A DNA stretch of 64,000 nt from Ruminococcus hominis (GCF_014287355.1 NZ_JACOPE010000001.1:2542001-2606000), one strand, 5' to 3'. Shown: positions 1 to 9,584, counted from the stretch's first letter. Made by a program: numbers and translations. Notes: generated by a model not told the origin, from the sequence alone.

Positions 1-563
1 CTCAAATCACGAATGATTTTAAAGAGTTCCTGAATCTCTGTCTCTGTTAATGCAGCAGATGGTTCGTCAAAGACGATTACTTTTGCATCATGAGAGATTG
101 CTTTTGCGATCTCACACATCTGCTGTTTTCCGACTGTCAGGTTCGCCATTTTTTCTTTTGGATCAATATCGATGTTCATTCTGTCGAACAGCTTCTTAGC
201 TTCTTCATTCATCTTCTTATCATCAATGCTAAGTCCTTTTTTGAACTCACGTCCGATAAAAATGTTCTGTGCAACAGTCAGATCACCTAACATGTTCAAC
301 TCCTGATGTACGATGATAACACCTGCATCCTGAGCTTCTCTTGCGTTTGTAAATTCTACTTCTTTTCCTTCATATGTAATTGTACCGGAATCTTTTTTGT
401 AAATACCTGTCAACACTTTCATCAATGTTGATTTACCGGCACCGTTCTCTCCCATAAGTGCAAGGACTTCACCTTTTCTCACTTCCAGGTTTACATGATC
501 CAAAGCATGTACACCAGGGAAAGACTTGTCAATATCTTTCATCGTTAAAATAACTTCGCCCAT
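1..563 (-). CDS. Sugar ABC transporter ATP-binding protein (RbsA/MglA type), partial
   Basis: The N-terminal 187 codons of an ABC ATPase are present; the rest lies beyond the left edge. The start is ATG at 563, the reading begins MGEVILTMKDIDKSFPG. Walker A is GENGAGKST, the signature is LTVGKQQM and Walker B is KVIVFDEPSAA, in the usual order for the first cassette of a tandem-cassette sugar importer ATPase. It would hydrolyse ATP at the cytoplasmic face to drive sugar uptake. The RbsC-like permease gene lies immediately upstream (stop at 615), so the two form an importer operon. The sugar is not decided by sequence alone; ribose, xylose or galactose-type ligands are possible. Confidence 0.93.
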   Translation of the reverse strand, partial: MGEVILTMKDIDKSFPGVHALDHVNLEVRKGEVLALMGENGAGKSTLMKVLTGIYKKDSGTITYEGKEVEFTNAREAQDAGVIIVHQELNMLGDLTVAQNIFIGREFKKGLSIDDKKMNEEAKKLFDRMNIDIDPKEKMANLTVGKQQMCEIAKAISHDAKVIVFDEPSAALTETEIQELFKIIRDL

Positions 564-614
564 TCTATTACCCTTGCCTTTCTGTTCTCAATCTCAATTT
601 CCCATGTATCATTA

Positions 615-1589
615 TTAGTTCTTTCTACGTCTTGCAACAACATCACTGAATACTGCAACGATAACAATAATACCTGTAATAATAAGCTGATAATCTTTTC
701 TTAAGCCAAGAGCCAGAATTCCTTCCTGAAGTAAAGCGATGATAAACACACCGATTACAGTACCGCTGATAGAAGCAAGACCTCCTGCCATGGAAGTTCC
801 TCCCATTACACAACCAGCAATTGCTTCGTTGTTGTACTGATCACCATATCCAGGCTGAACTGTTGTATAAGCAGCTACATAGAAGAGTGCGCTGATTCCT
901 ACAAGGAGTCCACAGATAACATATGCTGCCATCTCCCATTTTTTAACATTTACACCTGAAAGTCGAACAGCTTCTTTGTTGCTTCCAAGTGAAAGAATGT
1001 AACGTCCGATTCTTGTCTTGTTCAAAATCACTGCACAAATAACTGCAACAGCCAAGAAAACAATCAAACCTACCGGAATATCCCCAACTTTGATAAGGTT
1101 TCTGTACCATCCACCTTCCTGTGATGCCTGTGGCCAGCTGACTGACTGTGTCTTTGTGTATACAGATGCAATACCTTTTGCAATGTTCATACTTGCCATT
1201 GAAGTGATGAATGAAGGTACTGACCAATATGCTACAAGATATCCGTTAAAGACACCAAACACAAGTCCTACAAGTAAGCTGATTATCATTGCTGCTGCCA
1301 TAGGTACACCATGTGCTGTCAGGCTGTAACCTGCAACCAATGCACAACAGAACATAACTGGTCCGATAGAGAAGTCGATTCCGCCTGTTGCGATTACGAA
1401 TGTAACTCCCAATGATAAGAACCCTAAAAAGTATGCATAGTTGAGAGCGCTCAGAATACGAGTTGTTCCAGCGAATCTGCCCTGTGTCATTACACAGAAA
1501 AATCCGTACAAGAGAAGCAAAACACCGCATAACACGATTCTGTTAAACCCTACCTTTTGTACAAAAGGATTTTGTTTAATTTTTCCCAC
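615..1589 (-). CDS. Sugar ABC transporter permease (RbsC family)
   Basis: A 324-residue hydrophobic protein, the usual length of RbsC-like permeases, with about eight to ten membrane segments starting near residue 17. The family region GYGDQYNNEAIAGCVMGGTSMAGG near residues 235-260 is typical of BPD_transp_2 permeases. A good ribosome binding site (GGAGGAAG) precedes the ATG. It forms the membrane channel of the importer whose ATPase follows 51 bases downstream. No soluble sugar-binding protein gene for this importer lies in the window; it may sit past the left edge. A terminator separates it from the sensor operon upstream, so it probably has its own, possibly regulated, promoter in 1590-1684. 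Confidence 0.93.
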   Translation of the reverse strand: MGKIKQNPFVQKVGFNRIVLCGVLLLLYGFFCVMTQGRFAGTTRILSALNYAYFLGFLSLGVTFVIATGGIDFSIGPVMFCCALVAGYSLTAHGVPMAAAMIISLLVGLVFGVFNGYLVAYWSVPSFITSMASMNIAKGIASVYTKTQSVSWPQASQEGGWYRNLIKVGDIPVGLIVFLAVAVICAVILNKTRIGRYILSLGSNKEAVRLSGVNVKKWEMAAYVICGLLVGISALFYVAAYTTVQPGYGDQYNNEAIAGCVMGGTSMAGGLASISGTVIGVFIIALLQEGILALGLRKDYQLIITGIIVIVAVFSDVVARRRKN

Positions 1590-1684
1590 GTTTCTTCCTC
1601 CTAGTTCTTTAATCTTATCTTTTCCCTTAAGACTTGTACTAAGTATAAACTTTATTAAATAATTATGAAATTGAATATCTTACT

Positions 1685-1730
1685 AAAAAAGGTTAAAAAT
1701 TTCCTATTTGGAAATTTTTAACCTTTTTTT
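1685..1730. terminator. Bidirectional-looking intrinsic terminator
   Basis: A perfect 14-bp stem (1691-1704 with 1710-1723) has a 5-base loop. A run of A lies on its left and a run of T on its right, so it can end transcripts in either direction. It lies between the sensor operon (stop at 1745) and the permease start (1589) and probably ends the sensor operon. A weak -10-like TATACT for the permease lies at 1642-1647. Confidence 0.85.
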
Positions 1731-1744
1731 GAATACAATTTACC

Positions 1745-2740
1745 TTATTGTCCCGAGAACGGATAAAGCAATCTTTGATTTTCTTCTTCATACATATTGT
1801 CTCTGGTAATAAGTTTACAGCCGGAATCAAGTGTTTTTTCTACTGTTTTCCCTTCTAACAGGGCAATTGTCTGTTCCACCCCCATATACCCCATATTAAA
1901 TGGTTTCTGAATGATAATTCCATCAAAAACCCCTTCTTCCAAAAGTTGAATTTCTTCTACCGAATTATCAAAGGCAACCATTTTAATCTTTTTTTCCATC
2001 CCCATATCCTTTATTGCTCTTGCAGTTCCCACTGCTGCATATTCATTTGTTCCAATAAGCAACCGAATATCCGGATTTTTCATCAACATTGTTTTGGTCT
2101 GACTGTATGCTTTTTCATATGAAGAATCGCAATACAAAATATCTACAATATTCGCTTTGTAATTTTCAAGACCGTCTCTTATTCCATTTTCACGCTCTAT
2201 CTCTGTAGATGTTCCTTTTACATGCCCCATGATGCCAATTTTTATGTCCTCATCAATCAACGTCTTTGCATATTTCCCTAATTCTTTACCAGCTTTATAA
2301 TTATCTGTAGAGACTTCGCAGTCAGCAATATCATTTTCTGTAGTAGAATCAATATAGATCAAGGTAATTCCAGCATCCTTCACTTTCTGAAGCACATCAT
2401 GCAGCAATGAATAATCCGCCGGTGCAACCAGAATTGCATCCGGATTTTTCTGAATACTTTCTTCAATTGTTTTTATCTGTGTCTCGACATCATCTTCTGA
2501 ACGGCCACCCACAACTTCAATCTCTGCTCCAAACTCTTCTGCTCCCAGTTCTGCACCTTTTATAAGTGCCGTCCAGAAATCATTTGCAGAATCTATCGTC
2601 TTAGGGACAAAAATCAAATGATATGTCTTTTCCTTTTCCTGCTCTTCCTGCACCTGGATTCCGAAAGTTACCAGAATAGTCGCAAGAAGTATAAACAACA
2701 CTATCCTGGTTCCTACTTTTCTACTCATCTGTCTACTCAT
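1745..2740 (-). CDS. Membrane-anchored sugar-binding (periplasmic-binding-protein-like) sensor protein
   Basis: A 331-residue protein with one N-terminal hydrophobic segment (about residues 11-27) followed by a type I periplasmic binding domain of the RbsB/LacI fold (Peripla_BP_4). There is no lipobox cysteine, so it is held by an uncleaved anchor or is secreted. It overlaps the histidine kinase gene by 8 bases, implying coupled translation. This matches the known XylFII-LytS-YesN arrangement, in which an anchored binding protein presents the sugar to the kinase rather than feeding a transporter. A role as sugar co-sensor is therefore inferred; acting as the importer's binding protein is the alternative. 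Confidence 0.85.
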   Translation of the reverse strand: MSRQMSRKVGTRIVLFILLATILVTFGIQVQEEQEKEKTYHLIFVPKTIDSANDFWTALIKGAELGAEEFGAEIEVVGGRSEDDVETQIKTIEESIQKNPDAILVAPADYSLLHDVLQKVKDAGITLIYIDSTTENDIADCEVSTDNYKAGKELGKYAKTLIDEDIKIGIMGHVKGTSTEIERENGIRDGLENYKANIVDILYCDSSYEKAYSQTKTMLMKNPDIRLLIGTNEYAAVGTARAIKDMGMEKKIKMVAFDNSVEEIQLLEEGVFDGIIIQKPFNMGYMGVEQTIALLEGKTVEKTLDSGCKLITRDNMYEEENQRLLYPFSGQ

Positions 2741-4544
2741 GGTTTTCTCCTCCGTCTAACGGAATTGTAACTGTCGCCACTGTTCCTTCCCCTTGTCTGC
2801 TGATATATGAAATCCCATATTCCGGTCCATAATATAATTGCAGTCTTTTTTGTACATTTGGCACACCTACACCATTTGATTTTGGCTTTTTCTCTTTTTT
2901 CTGTTTTTCATCAAAAATATATTTCAAAGTTTCTTCGTCCATGCCTACGCCATCATCTGTAATTGTAATATATCCTTTTTTGCCCCTTACATATCCGTGT
3001 ATGCTGATTTTTCCTTTTGTATCTTTATATTTTAATCCATGGTAAATCGCATTTTCTACCAATGGCTGAATTGCAAATTTTATAATGGACACACCACATA
3101 TTTCAGGATCCACATCAATTGTATATTCCAGTTTATCTTTGTAGCGCATTTTCTGAATGGTCAGATAACTTTGCACATAATTTATTTCCTCTTCTACTCT
3201 TACTTGTTCTTTGTCATTACTGATACTTTGTCGTAATAATTTAGCCAGAGCTGAAGTCATCAGTACTACATCATCATTTTGTCCGGCTTCCGCCATCCAT
3301 ATGATTGAATCTAACGTATTATATAAGAAATGAGGATTGATCTGTGCCTGCAAAGCTTTCATTTCACTTTTTCGTTTTTCTTTCTGTGCGGCAACATTTT
3401 GCTCCATCAACTCCTGGATTCGTTTTGTCATCACATTAAATGATTTCGTCAAGCTTCCAATTTCATTCATTGTTGTCACTTCTACATTTGCCTGTTGAAA
3501 TTTTCCTTCTTCGACTTTGCTCATCGAATCACGTAAAAGTAAAATTGGTCGTGTGATTTCTTTTGACAACAAACTTGAAATCACAATAACTGCCAACAAT
3601 AGTATTGCAGCGACCATAATGTAATTCAACTGTGTCTGTTTGCTGTTTTTCAACAATTCCTTTGTATCCATTGCCCCAACAACCGTCCAACCGGTTTTTG
3701 TTGATTTGGACATTGTATACAGTTTATTTTCTCCATCACGCTTTATTTCCAGATAATCTGCTTTACAATCCATGATTTCCCGAATATTCTCTACCATCAG
3801 TCCGCCATACATCAACTGCTGCTTTGGATGATAGATTATATTTCCATCTTCATCTAAAATAAAAATATAACCTTTTTCTCCAATATTATTTTTATTACAC
3901 AGATCACTAATTGCACTATAGTTCAAATCCATGAAGAAAACGCCTTCTCGTTTTCCTGATTGATTATTCACCAATGCACGGCTTAGCGTGATAACCCATT
4001 TATAACTTGTAGGAATTGCATTCTGCACATGTGAAGATGACACAGCAATTCCACTTTTAGATTGCATTGCCTCCTGATACCAATCCAATGACTGCACATC
4101 TATATAGTCTGTCAGGCTTCCGTCTTCATCATTTACAAGATATTTTCCATTTTCTGCCACTGCTGCAACATTCGAAATATCATTTCTACTTTCCTTGATT
4201 GTTGCAAACTGTGTTAAGATACGTTTTTTCTCTTCCTCAAACTCTTCTTCTGTTTGATGTTCATCAAAGAAATATTTTGCTACGTCTGTACTTTTTGCCA
4301 TCAATGAAGACGTATTCTCCATGTAGTCGATATAATTGTCTATATCTGAATTTACCTGTTTGATGATCTGTGTAGAATAATCAATCGAATTTTCATAAAT
4401 TGTTTTCTTTGTAGAATTCATAGCAATCACCAAAAAGATAACTACCGCGATTACCATTAACACAGAAAACGAAACTAGCATCGTATTCTGAATACTTTTG
4501 AATCTTCCGAAAAATGTTCTGGAATGTTCTTTTTGCTTTCTCAT
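2733..4544 (-). CDS. Sensor histidine kinase, YesM family
   Basis: A 603-residue kinase. A membrane segment lies near residues 22-42, then an extracellular Cache-like sensor region to about 300, a second membrane segment near 305-325 and a HAMP linker. The His_kinase domain carries the phospho-accepting histidine H405 in NPHFLYNTLDS, and the C-terminal ATPase domain has NAIYHGLK, DDGVGMD and GVGVPNVQ. It would autophosphorylate and pass phosphate to the response regulator encoded just upstream. The regulator's stop overlaps its start by 4 bases, and the binding-protein gene overlaps its end, so the three are a tightly coupled operon. Confidence 0.95.
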   Translation of the reverse strand: MRKQKEHSRTFFGRFKSIQNTMLVSFSVLMVIAVVIFLVIAMNSTKKTIYENSIDYSTQIIKQVNSDIDNYIDYMENTSSLMAKSTDVAKYFFDEHQTEEEFEEEKKRILTQFATIKESRNDISNVAAVAENGKYLVNDEDGSLTDYIDVQSLDWYQEAMQSKSGIAVSSSHVQNAIPTSYKWVITLSRALVNNQSGKREGVFFMDLNYSAISDLCNKNNIGEKGYIFILDEDGNIIYHPKQQLMYGGLMVENIREIMDCKADYLEIKRDGENKLYTMSKSTKTGWTVVGAMDTKELLKNSKQTQLNYIMVAAILLLAVIVISSLLSKEITRPILLLRDSMSKVEEGKFQQANVEVTTMNEIGSLTKSFNVMTKRIQELMEQNVAAQKEKRKSEMKALQAQINPHFLYNTLDSIIWMAEAGQNDDVVLMTSALAKLLRQSISNDKEQVRVEEEINYVQSYLTIQKMRYKDKLEYTIDVDPEICGVSIIKFAIQPLVENAIYHGLKYKDTKGKISIHGYVRGKKGYITITDDGVGMDEETLKYIFDEKQKKEKKPKSNGVGVPNVQKRLQLYYGPEYGISYISRQGEGTVATVTIPLDGGENHE

Positions 4545-6151
4545 GATTTTCTTCCTTTAGCATATTCTTTCGGTGACATCCCTGTTGCCTTCTTGAAGGC
4601 AATACCAAAATAGTGTGGATCACTAAAACCAACTTTTTCTGCAATTTCGTAATTTTTCATCGTTGTCTTTTGTAGCATTTGTTTTGCTTTTTCCATTCGG
4701 ACACTTGTCAATACTTCCAGAAATGTTTTTCCAGTCTCTTCTTTAAAGATTGTACTGAATCTGCTTGTACTAATATTTAAATATTCGCATACACTGTTCA
4801 AACTCAAATCGGGATTTCCGTAATTATCTTTTATATACTCCATTGCCTGTGCTGCTTGTCTTTCTCCGCTGGTCTGGCATGCTTCCTGTACTGCTTTTAA
4901 TCCGGATAGTGCATATTCTTTTGTAATCTCCATTGCCTGATCCAGATTTCTTGCCTCTGTAATACTTGTAAGAACAGAATCCGGTAACACAAATGATTCC
5001 TGCGTTTCATGCCCCACCTCGTATACAATCTGTAAAACATGCTGAAGATATGCAATTGACTTTCTTCTATTAATATAGCCTGTTTTCAACCAGCTTCTCA
5101 TGTGTTCCATAGCATCGTCCAGGACTTCTCTATCTCCCCCTCTGATAGCTATAGCAATATCACGATAATCCATCTCTAATTCCATGGAATTTTCTTTTTG
5201 TTTTTCCTCTTCACAGTCAAACATGATTCCAGAACCTTTGGTATATCGATATTGAAGCATTTCGCTTGCACTCTCGTATGATTTGGAAAGCTCCTCAAGT
5301 GAGTCCACATAGCATCCCATTCCCATGGAAATGCTCAGCTGCATAGCAGAATATACATTTTTCTGAATATCCTTGCATATTTCAACAATTTCTTTTCTAA
5401 ATTCCTGCGGGCGGTTTGTCCAAAGTAATAAACACACTCTATTATCTGCATCACGAAATGCAATTCCGGCATTATACTCTGAAATAATCTCACTGCTTAT
5501 ATTTTCTACAACAAATGCCATCAATGCACTTTCTTTTTTCTGCTCTGGATTTATCTCATATAATCCTGAATAAACATCGATATCTATCACAACTGTTCTG
5601 TATGAACTTCCACTGATTTCAATATCAAATTCTTTCAACTCATCCAGACTTCTTTTTACTTCCTGCGTTCCTTTTACAAGACGAGACAATATTCTGGAAA
5701 TAATCACCGCTTCATTTTTTGTATAACTATGATACACTTTCGTCAACTGATCGATTTTTTTCTCTTCTTTTCTTTTGGAATCCAGCTTTTCACGAATCCG
5801 AATCAAAACCTCTGACAGTTCTTTCGCTGTTACCGGCTTTAATATATACTCTGACACTTTATATTGTATTGCCTGTTTTGCATATTCAAAATCGCTATAA
5901 CCACTGAAAATAATAATTGCCGTCTGAGGACAATTTTCGCTTAAATATTTGCTCAGTCCCATTCCATCTATGTACGGCATACAAATATCTGTCAGCACAA
6001 CATCAACCGGTTGATTTTTCACAAATTCAATGGCATCTTTTCCATTTTCACAGTCTCCGACCAGCTCATACCCCAATTCATTCCATTCTATTTTTTTGCT
6101 GATTGCTTCTCTGACAAGTATCTCATCATCTACCAGTAATACTTTATACAC
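4541..6151 (-). CDS. Response regulator with AraC-type DNA-binding domain (YesN family)
   Basis: A 536-residue regulator. The receiver domain occupies residues 1-120, with acidic D8/D9 and phospho-acceptor D55 in VLTDICMPYIDG. A long central linker follows, and the last 100 residues hold two AraC helix-turn-helix motifs ending in DPHYFGIAFKKATGMSPKEY. The partner kinase overlaps its 3' end by 4 bases. By analogy with YesN/LytS pairs it probably activates a nearby sugar transporter, the ABC importer at the left edge being the obvious candidate. It is the first gene of its operon; no convincing -35/-10 pair was found in 6152-6230. Confidence 0.94.
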   Translation of the reverse strand: MYKVLLVDDEILVREAISKKIEWNELGYELVGDCENGKDAIEFVKNQPVDVVLTDICMPYIDGMGLSKYLSENCPQTAIIIFSGYSDFEYAKQAIQYKVSEYILKPVTAKELSEVLIRIREKLDSKRKEEKKIDQLTKVYHSYTKNEAVIISRILSRLVKGTQEVKRSLDELKEFDIEISGSSYRTVVIDIDVYSGLYEINPEQKKESALMAFVVENISSEIISEYNAGIAFRDADNRVCLLLWTNRPQEFRKEIVEICKDIQKNVYSAMQLSISMGMGCYVDSLEELSKSYESASEMLQYRYTKGSGIMFDCEEEKQKENSMELEMDYRDIAIAIRGGDREVLDDAMEHMRSWLKTGYINRRKSIAYLQHVLQIVYEVGHETQESFVLPDSVLTSITEARNLDQAMEITKEYALSGLKAVQEACQTSGERQAAQAMEYIKDNYGNPDLSLNSVCEYLNISTSRFSTIFKEETGKTFLEVLTSVRMEKAKQMLQKTTMKNYEIAEKVGFSDPHYFGIAFKKATGMSPKEYAKGRKS

Positions 6152-6289
6152 ATTTTTCTCCTCCGTGTAATTTACTCTTTACGAGATTAATATTCTCTCA
6201 AAAATCTGTTATTAGTATACCTCAATTTACAACAAAAAACCACAATCAGATGCTAAGCAATTGTGCTTTTTTACAGAATTTTCATTATC

Positions 6290-6315
6290 AAAAAAGACCG
6301 CATAAGCGGTCTTTT
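6290..6315 (-). terminator. Intrinsic terminator of the PTS operon
   Basis: A 10-bp stem (6292-6301 with 6306-6315) with an ATAA loop is followed on the minus strand by six U. It lies 26 bases past the stop of the EIICB gene. Confidence 0.88.
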
Positions 6316-6340
6316 CGAAAAGGGATTTTTTATGTTTTAA

Positions 6341-7813
6341 TTATTTACACAGTTTTTTGAATTCGTCTGCTACAAACTGAACCTTTGTACCAACAACAAC
6401 CTGTACTGCATTCTTTCCAGGTCTGATTACTCCTGCAACACCTGCAGATTTAATCTTTTTCTCATCAACTGCTGTATAATCTTTGATTTCCAGACGAAGT
6501 CTTGTAATACAGTTATCAATAGATGTAACGTTTTCTTTTCCGCCAACACCTTCTAAGATAATTTTAGCAACTTCTGTATAATCATTGTTTGCCAAAGTTA
6601 CTTTTGTTTCATCTGTATCGTCATCATCGTCTTCTCTACCTGGTGTTTTCAGATCGAATTTTGTAATTGCAAATCTAAATACAACGTAGAATACGATAAA
6701 TGCTGCGATTCCAAGAGGAATGATCAACCATGTTTTCTGTGCTGCTGGAAGTGATGCTGAGAACAGAAGGTCTGTTGCTCCAGCTGAGAATGAGAATCCT
6801 GCACGGAATCCAAGTAATGTAGTAATGACTGTAAAGATACCATATAACAATGCATATACTACATAAAGTCCAGGAGCAAGGAACATAAATCCAAACTCGA
6901 ATGGCTTTGTAACACCACAAACAAATGCACAAAGTGCTGCTGATGCTACAAGACCGATTGCAACTTTTTTCTTGTTATCTTTAGCACACTGAATCATTGC
7001 CAATGCTGCTCCAGGGATACCAAACATCATACATGGGAAGAATCCTGACATGTACATTCCAAGGCTCCAGTTAACATCTGCTGATGTTTCTCCAGCCCAG
7101 AAGTGTGTCAAATCTCCAAGTCCGATTGTGTCGAACCAGAATACGTTGTTCAATGCATGGTGCAATCCTGTTGGGATTAATAATCTGTTCAAGAATGCGT
7201 AGATACCAGCTCCGATAGCTCCCATACCTGCAATTCCTTTACCAACTGAAATCAACAGTCCAAAGAGAATTGGCCATACGAACAATAATACTACTGATAC
7301 AACAATTGAAACCACACCAGCTACGATTGCAACGCAACGTTTTCCACTGAAGAATGAAAGCCAATCTGGTAATTTTGTGTTTTTAAATTTGTTGTAACAT
7401 GTAGATCCGATAACACCTGCAAGGATACCGATAAATGGGTTTGCGATTTTATCGAATGCTAATGTTTTGTCTACATTATCTGCAATTGAAGGGAACAGAG
7501 TTGTTACAAAACCTGTACTTAATAATGTTGTGATCATTAACCATGATGCAAGTGCTGCAAGACCACCTGTACCATCATTATCTTCTGACATACCAACACC
7601 AACACCAATTACAAATAACAGTGCCATGTTATCAATTAATGCTCCACCTGCTTTTACCAAAAAGATACCTACTAATGGTCCAAAACCTGTGATATCTCCA
7701 CCCTGCATACTAGCTGGACATAAGAGATATCCAATACCCATCAGGATACCACAAATTGGAAGACATGCTACAGGCAGCATTAAAGCTTTTCCTAATTTCT
7801 GTAAATACTTCAT
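6341..7813 (-). CDS. PTS EIICB, glucose/N-acetylglucosamine family
   Basis: A 490-residue PTS permease. The EIIC membrane domain spans about residues 1-385 and includes a family motif at PTGLHHALNNVFWF. A charged linker rich in aspartate follows (about 395-405), then the EIIB domain with phospho-cysteine in IDNCITRLRLE. It phosphorylates its sugar during uptake, taking phosphate from the EIIA encoded just upstream. The divergent nagA gene argues for N-acetylglucosamine, but glucose remains possible since the family is shared. It is the last gene of an antiterminator-controlled operon. The start at 7813 has a GAGG ribosome binding site. Confidence 0.92.
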   Translation of the reverse strand: MKYLQKLGKALMLPVACLPICGILMGIGYLLCPASMQGGDITGFGPLVGIFLVKAGGALIDNMALLFVIGVGVGMSEDNDGTGGLAALASWLMITTLLSTGFVTTLFPSIADNVDKTLAFDKIANPFIGILAGVIGSTCYNKFKNTKLPDWLSFFSGKRCVAIVAGVVSIVVSVVLLFVWPILFGLLISVGKGIAGMGAIGAGIYAFLNRLLIPTGLHHALNNVFWFDTIGLGDLTHFWAGETSADVNWSLGMYMSGFFPCMMFGIPGAALAMIQCAKDNKKKVAIGLVASAALCAFVCGVTKPFEFGFMFLAPGLYVVYALLYGIFTVITTLLGFRAGFSFSAGATDLLFSASLPAAQKTWLIIPLGIAAFIVFYVVFRFAITKFDLKTPGREDDDDDTDETKVTLANNDYTEVAKIILEGVGGKENVTSIDNCITRLRLEIKDYTAVDEKKIKSAGVAGVIRPGKNAVQVVVGTKVQFVADEFKKLCK

Positions 7814-7942
7814 ACCTTTACCTCCTCTAAATCACTCTCGTCTGTAAATCCCTTTATTTATTTTAACCCGGACATTACCAGGCAAAATACATTGATTAAG
7901 TTGTTTTTTCTGATATTCTGTGCTTTCTTTGAATATCGTTTA

Positions 7943-8431
7943 CTATTTTTCAGTGATAATGATTACATCGTCTCCAGCCTGTACATCTTTTCCGTCCAGA
8001 CCATTTACTGCGGCATAATCATCTGTATTGCAAATCAGCATTGGTGTGATTGTATCATAACCTGCTGCTTTTACCTTGTCTAAGTCGACTTCCAAAAGTA
8101 AATCACCTTTTTTTACAGTATCGCCTGCTTTCACATAACCTTTAAAACCTTCTCCATTCATCTTTACTGTATCAAGTCCGATATGGATAAGTATCTCAAC
8201 ACCTTCTTTTGTAGTCAAACTAACTGCATGGAGCGTATTAAACACCATTCCGATCGTTCCGTCTGCCGGAGCGTATATCTTACTGTCTTCAGGGCAAATT
8301 GCTATTCCCTGTCCAAGCATTCCTTCACTAAATGTTGGATCGTTCACACTTGAAAGCGGTACTGCCTTTCCTTTTACTGGTGAACCGATAATCAATTCCA
8401 ACTGCTTTTTCTTTTTTAAAAAATCAAACAT
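7943..8431 (-). CDS. PTS glucose-type EIIA component
   Basis: A 162-residue soluble EIIA of the Crr/EIIAGlc family. The two active-site histidines are H68 (NTLHAVSL) and H83 (ILIHIGLDTV), the latter being the phospho-acceptor. It accepts phosphate from HPr and donates it to the EIIB domain encoded 129 bases downstream. It follows the antiterminator gene by 13 bases, so all three are one transcript. Many relatives carry EIIA fused to EIICB; here it is a separate cytoplasmic protein. Confidence 0.94.
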   Translation of the reverse strand: MFDFLKKKKQLELIIGSPVKGKAVPLSSVNDPTFSEGMLGQGIAICPEDSKIYAPADGTIGMVFNTLHAVSLTTKEGVEILIHIGLDTVKMNGEGFKGYVKAGDTVKKGDLLLEVDLDKVKAAGYDTITPMLICNTDDYAAVNGLDGKDVQAGDDVIIITEK

Positions 8432-8444
8432 GTTCTTAGCCTCC

Positions 8445-9290
8445 TTATTTTTCCACCGCAGTAACTCTGCGAATATGAACTGATAAATACATAACTTCCT
8501 CGTCTGAAAGTGTACATCCTGTTGCTTCTTTTATATATGCTGCAACTTTCTCGCTGCAGTTATACTCTTTGGGATACTTTCGCTGCATCATCTGTGCTAA
8601 GTCTTTATCTTCACTGGAAAGTAATTCCTTACGATAAATTCTCTGAAGCAAAAACTTCACATGTGTAACAAATCGTTCGTAATGCAATGATCCTTCATCT
8701 AATTCCAGCCCCAGCTCTTGTTCCACGATCCTCACAATATCATTCATCTGATTAGGAAATTTTAATGCATCATGAATATCGGTTCCATACTCAGCATTTA
8801 CAAAATGCAGTGCTATAAAGCCTGCTTCATCCTCTGGTAATTTAATCCCCAGTCTTTCATGTATCAGCTGTAATGCATATGTTCCAAGTTGAAACTCATG
8901 TGAATAAAATCGTTTAATCTCCCACAATAACGCATTCTCCGGTTCGATTCCCTGGCTTACTCTCTCAATTGCAAAATTAATGTGATCAGTTAAAGTCACA
9001 TATATACTCTGATTTAATTTTAACTTCAATTGATCTTTTGCATAAGCAATAATCTCTGCTGAAATCTCCACACGCTCTAACGGCATATCGGCGAGCAATT
9101 CTTTTAATTGTTCAGCAAGTGTTTTGCTTTTCATTCTGAATATCTTTTCCACTTGCTCACTCGGTACAGTCTGTCCTGGTTTCTTCTTAAAACCAATCCC
9201 TCTGCCCATCACAACAACTTCTGTCCCCGACTCCTCAAACGCAGAAATTATATTATTATTGATCACTTTATCAATTATAATTTCTCCCAT
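8445..9290 (-). CDS. BglG/LicT-family transcription antiterminator
   Basis: A 281-residue protein. Residues 1-55 form the CAT RNA-binding domain (begins MGEIIIDKVINNNII, contains GRGIGFKKK). Two PRD domains follow with conserved histidines in LTDHINFAIERV, LIHERLG, FVTHVKF and SVHIRRV, which are phosphorylated by PTS components in this family. It binds the RAT site in its own leader (9357-9384) and prevents the overlapping terminator, so its operon is expressed when the sugar is transported. The gene heads the EIIA-EIICB operon, giving autoregulation. Confidence 0.95.
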   Translation of the reverse strand: MGEIIIDKVINNNIISAFEESGTEVVVMGRGIGFKKKPGQTVPSEQVEKIFRMKSKTLAEQLKELLADMPLERVEISAEIIAYAKDQLKLKLNQSIYVTLTDHINFAIERVSQGIEPENALLWEIKRFYSHEFQLGTYALQLIHERLGIKLPEDEAGFIALHFVNAEYGTDIHDALKFPNQMNDIVRIVEQELGLELDEGSLHYERFVTHVKFLLQRIYRKELLSSEDKDLAQMMQRKYPKEYNCSEKVAAYIKEATGCTLSDEEVMYLSVHIRRVTAVEK

Positions 9291-9311
9291 ATTATTCCTT
9301 TTCTATTACAT

Positions 9312-9358
9312 AAAAAAAGCCAGAACTACAGACTGAGACCCTCAGCCATAAATTCTGG
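9312..9358 (-). terminator. Leader terminator controlled by antitermination
   Basis: Stem CCAGAA (9353-9358) pairs with TTCTGG (9320-9325) around an internal branch, followed on the minus strand by seven U (9312-9318). Its 5' arm overlaps the last bases of the RAT site, so RAT folding and terminator folding exclude each other. Confidence 0.88.
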
Positions 9359-9384
9359 TTTTGCCTGCCTTACAGTAACAATCC
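9357..9384 (-). promoter_or_regulatory. RAT (ribonucleic antiterminator) site
   Basis: The minus strand reads GGATTGTTACTG, then a short middle, then GGCAGGCAAAACC, which closely matches the known RAT consensus bound by LicT/GlcT/SacY proteins. It overlaps the leader terminator and lies between the promoter and the antiterminator gene. Confidence 0.92.
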
Positions 9385-9407
9385 TCATAACTTCAATTGA
9401 TATTGTT

Positions 9408-9436
9408 ATTATAACAAATTCTCTTTTTATCGTCAA
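9408..9436 (-). promoter_or_regulatory. Promoter of the licT-like PTS operon
   Basis: Minus strand TTGACG (9436-9431) and TATAAT (9413-9408) are separated by exactly 17 bases. Transcription would begin about 20 bases before the RAT site. Confidence 0.88.
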
Positions 9437-9555
9437 GCATTCGTTTATTTTTTGTTAATAATGTTTATATTTCTTTTAGTTTATTGGTAATTCTGCTGAT
9501 TAATTATTTTTTGTTTCAAAATGTTTTTCATGCAATATTAACATTTTAATGTACT

Positions 9556-9584
9556 TTGACATATCTCACCAAAAAAGGTATACT
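9556..9584 (+). promoter_or_regulatory. nagA promoter
   Basis: TTGACA (9556-9561), a 17-base spacer and TATACT (9579-9584) lie 32 bases before the nagA start. Together with the divergent PTS promoter it accounts for most of the 326-base intergenic region 9291-9616. Confidence 0.9.

Noticed and set aside
9108..9458. 116-codon plus-strand frame over the antiterminator start and leader
   Set aside because: It is antisense to the CAT domain, RAT site and promoter, all strongly supported.
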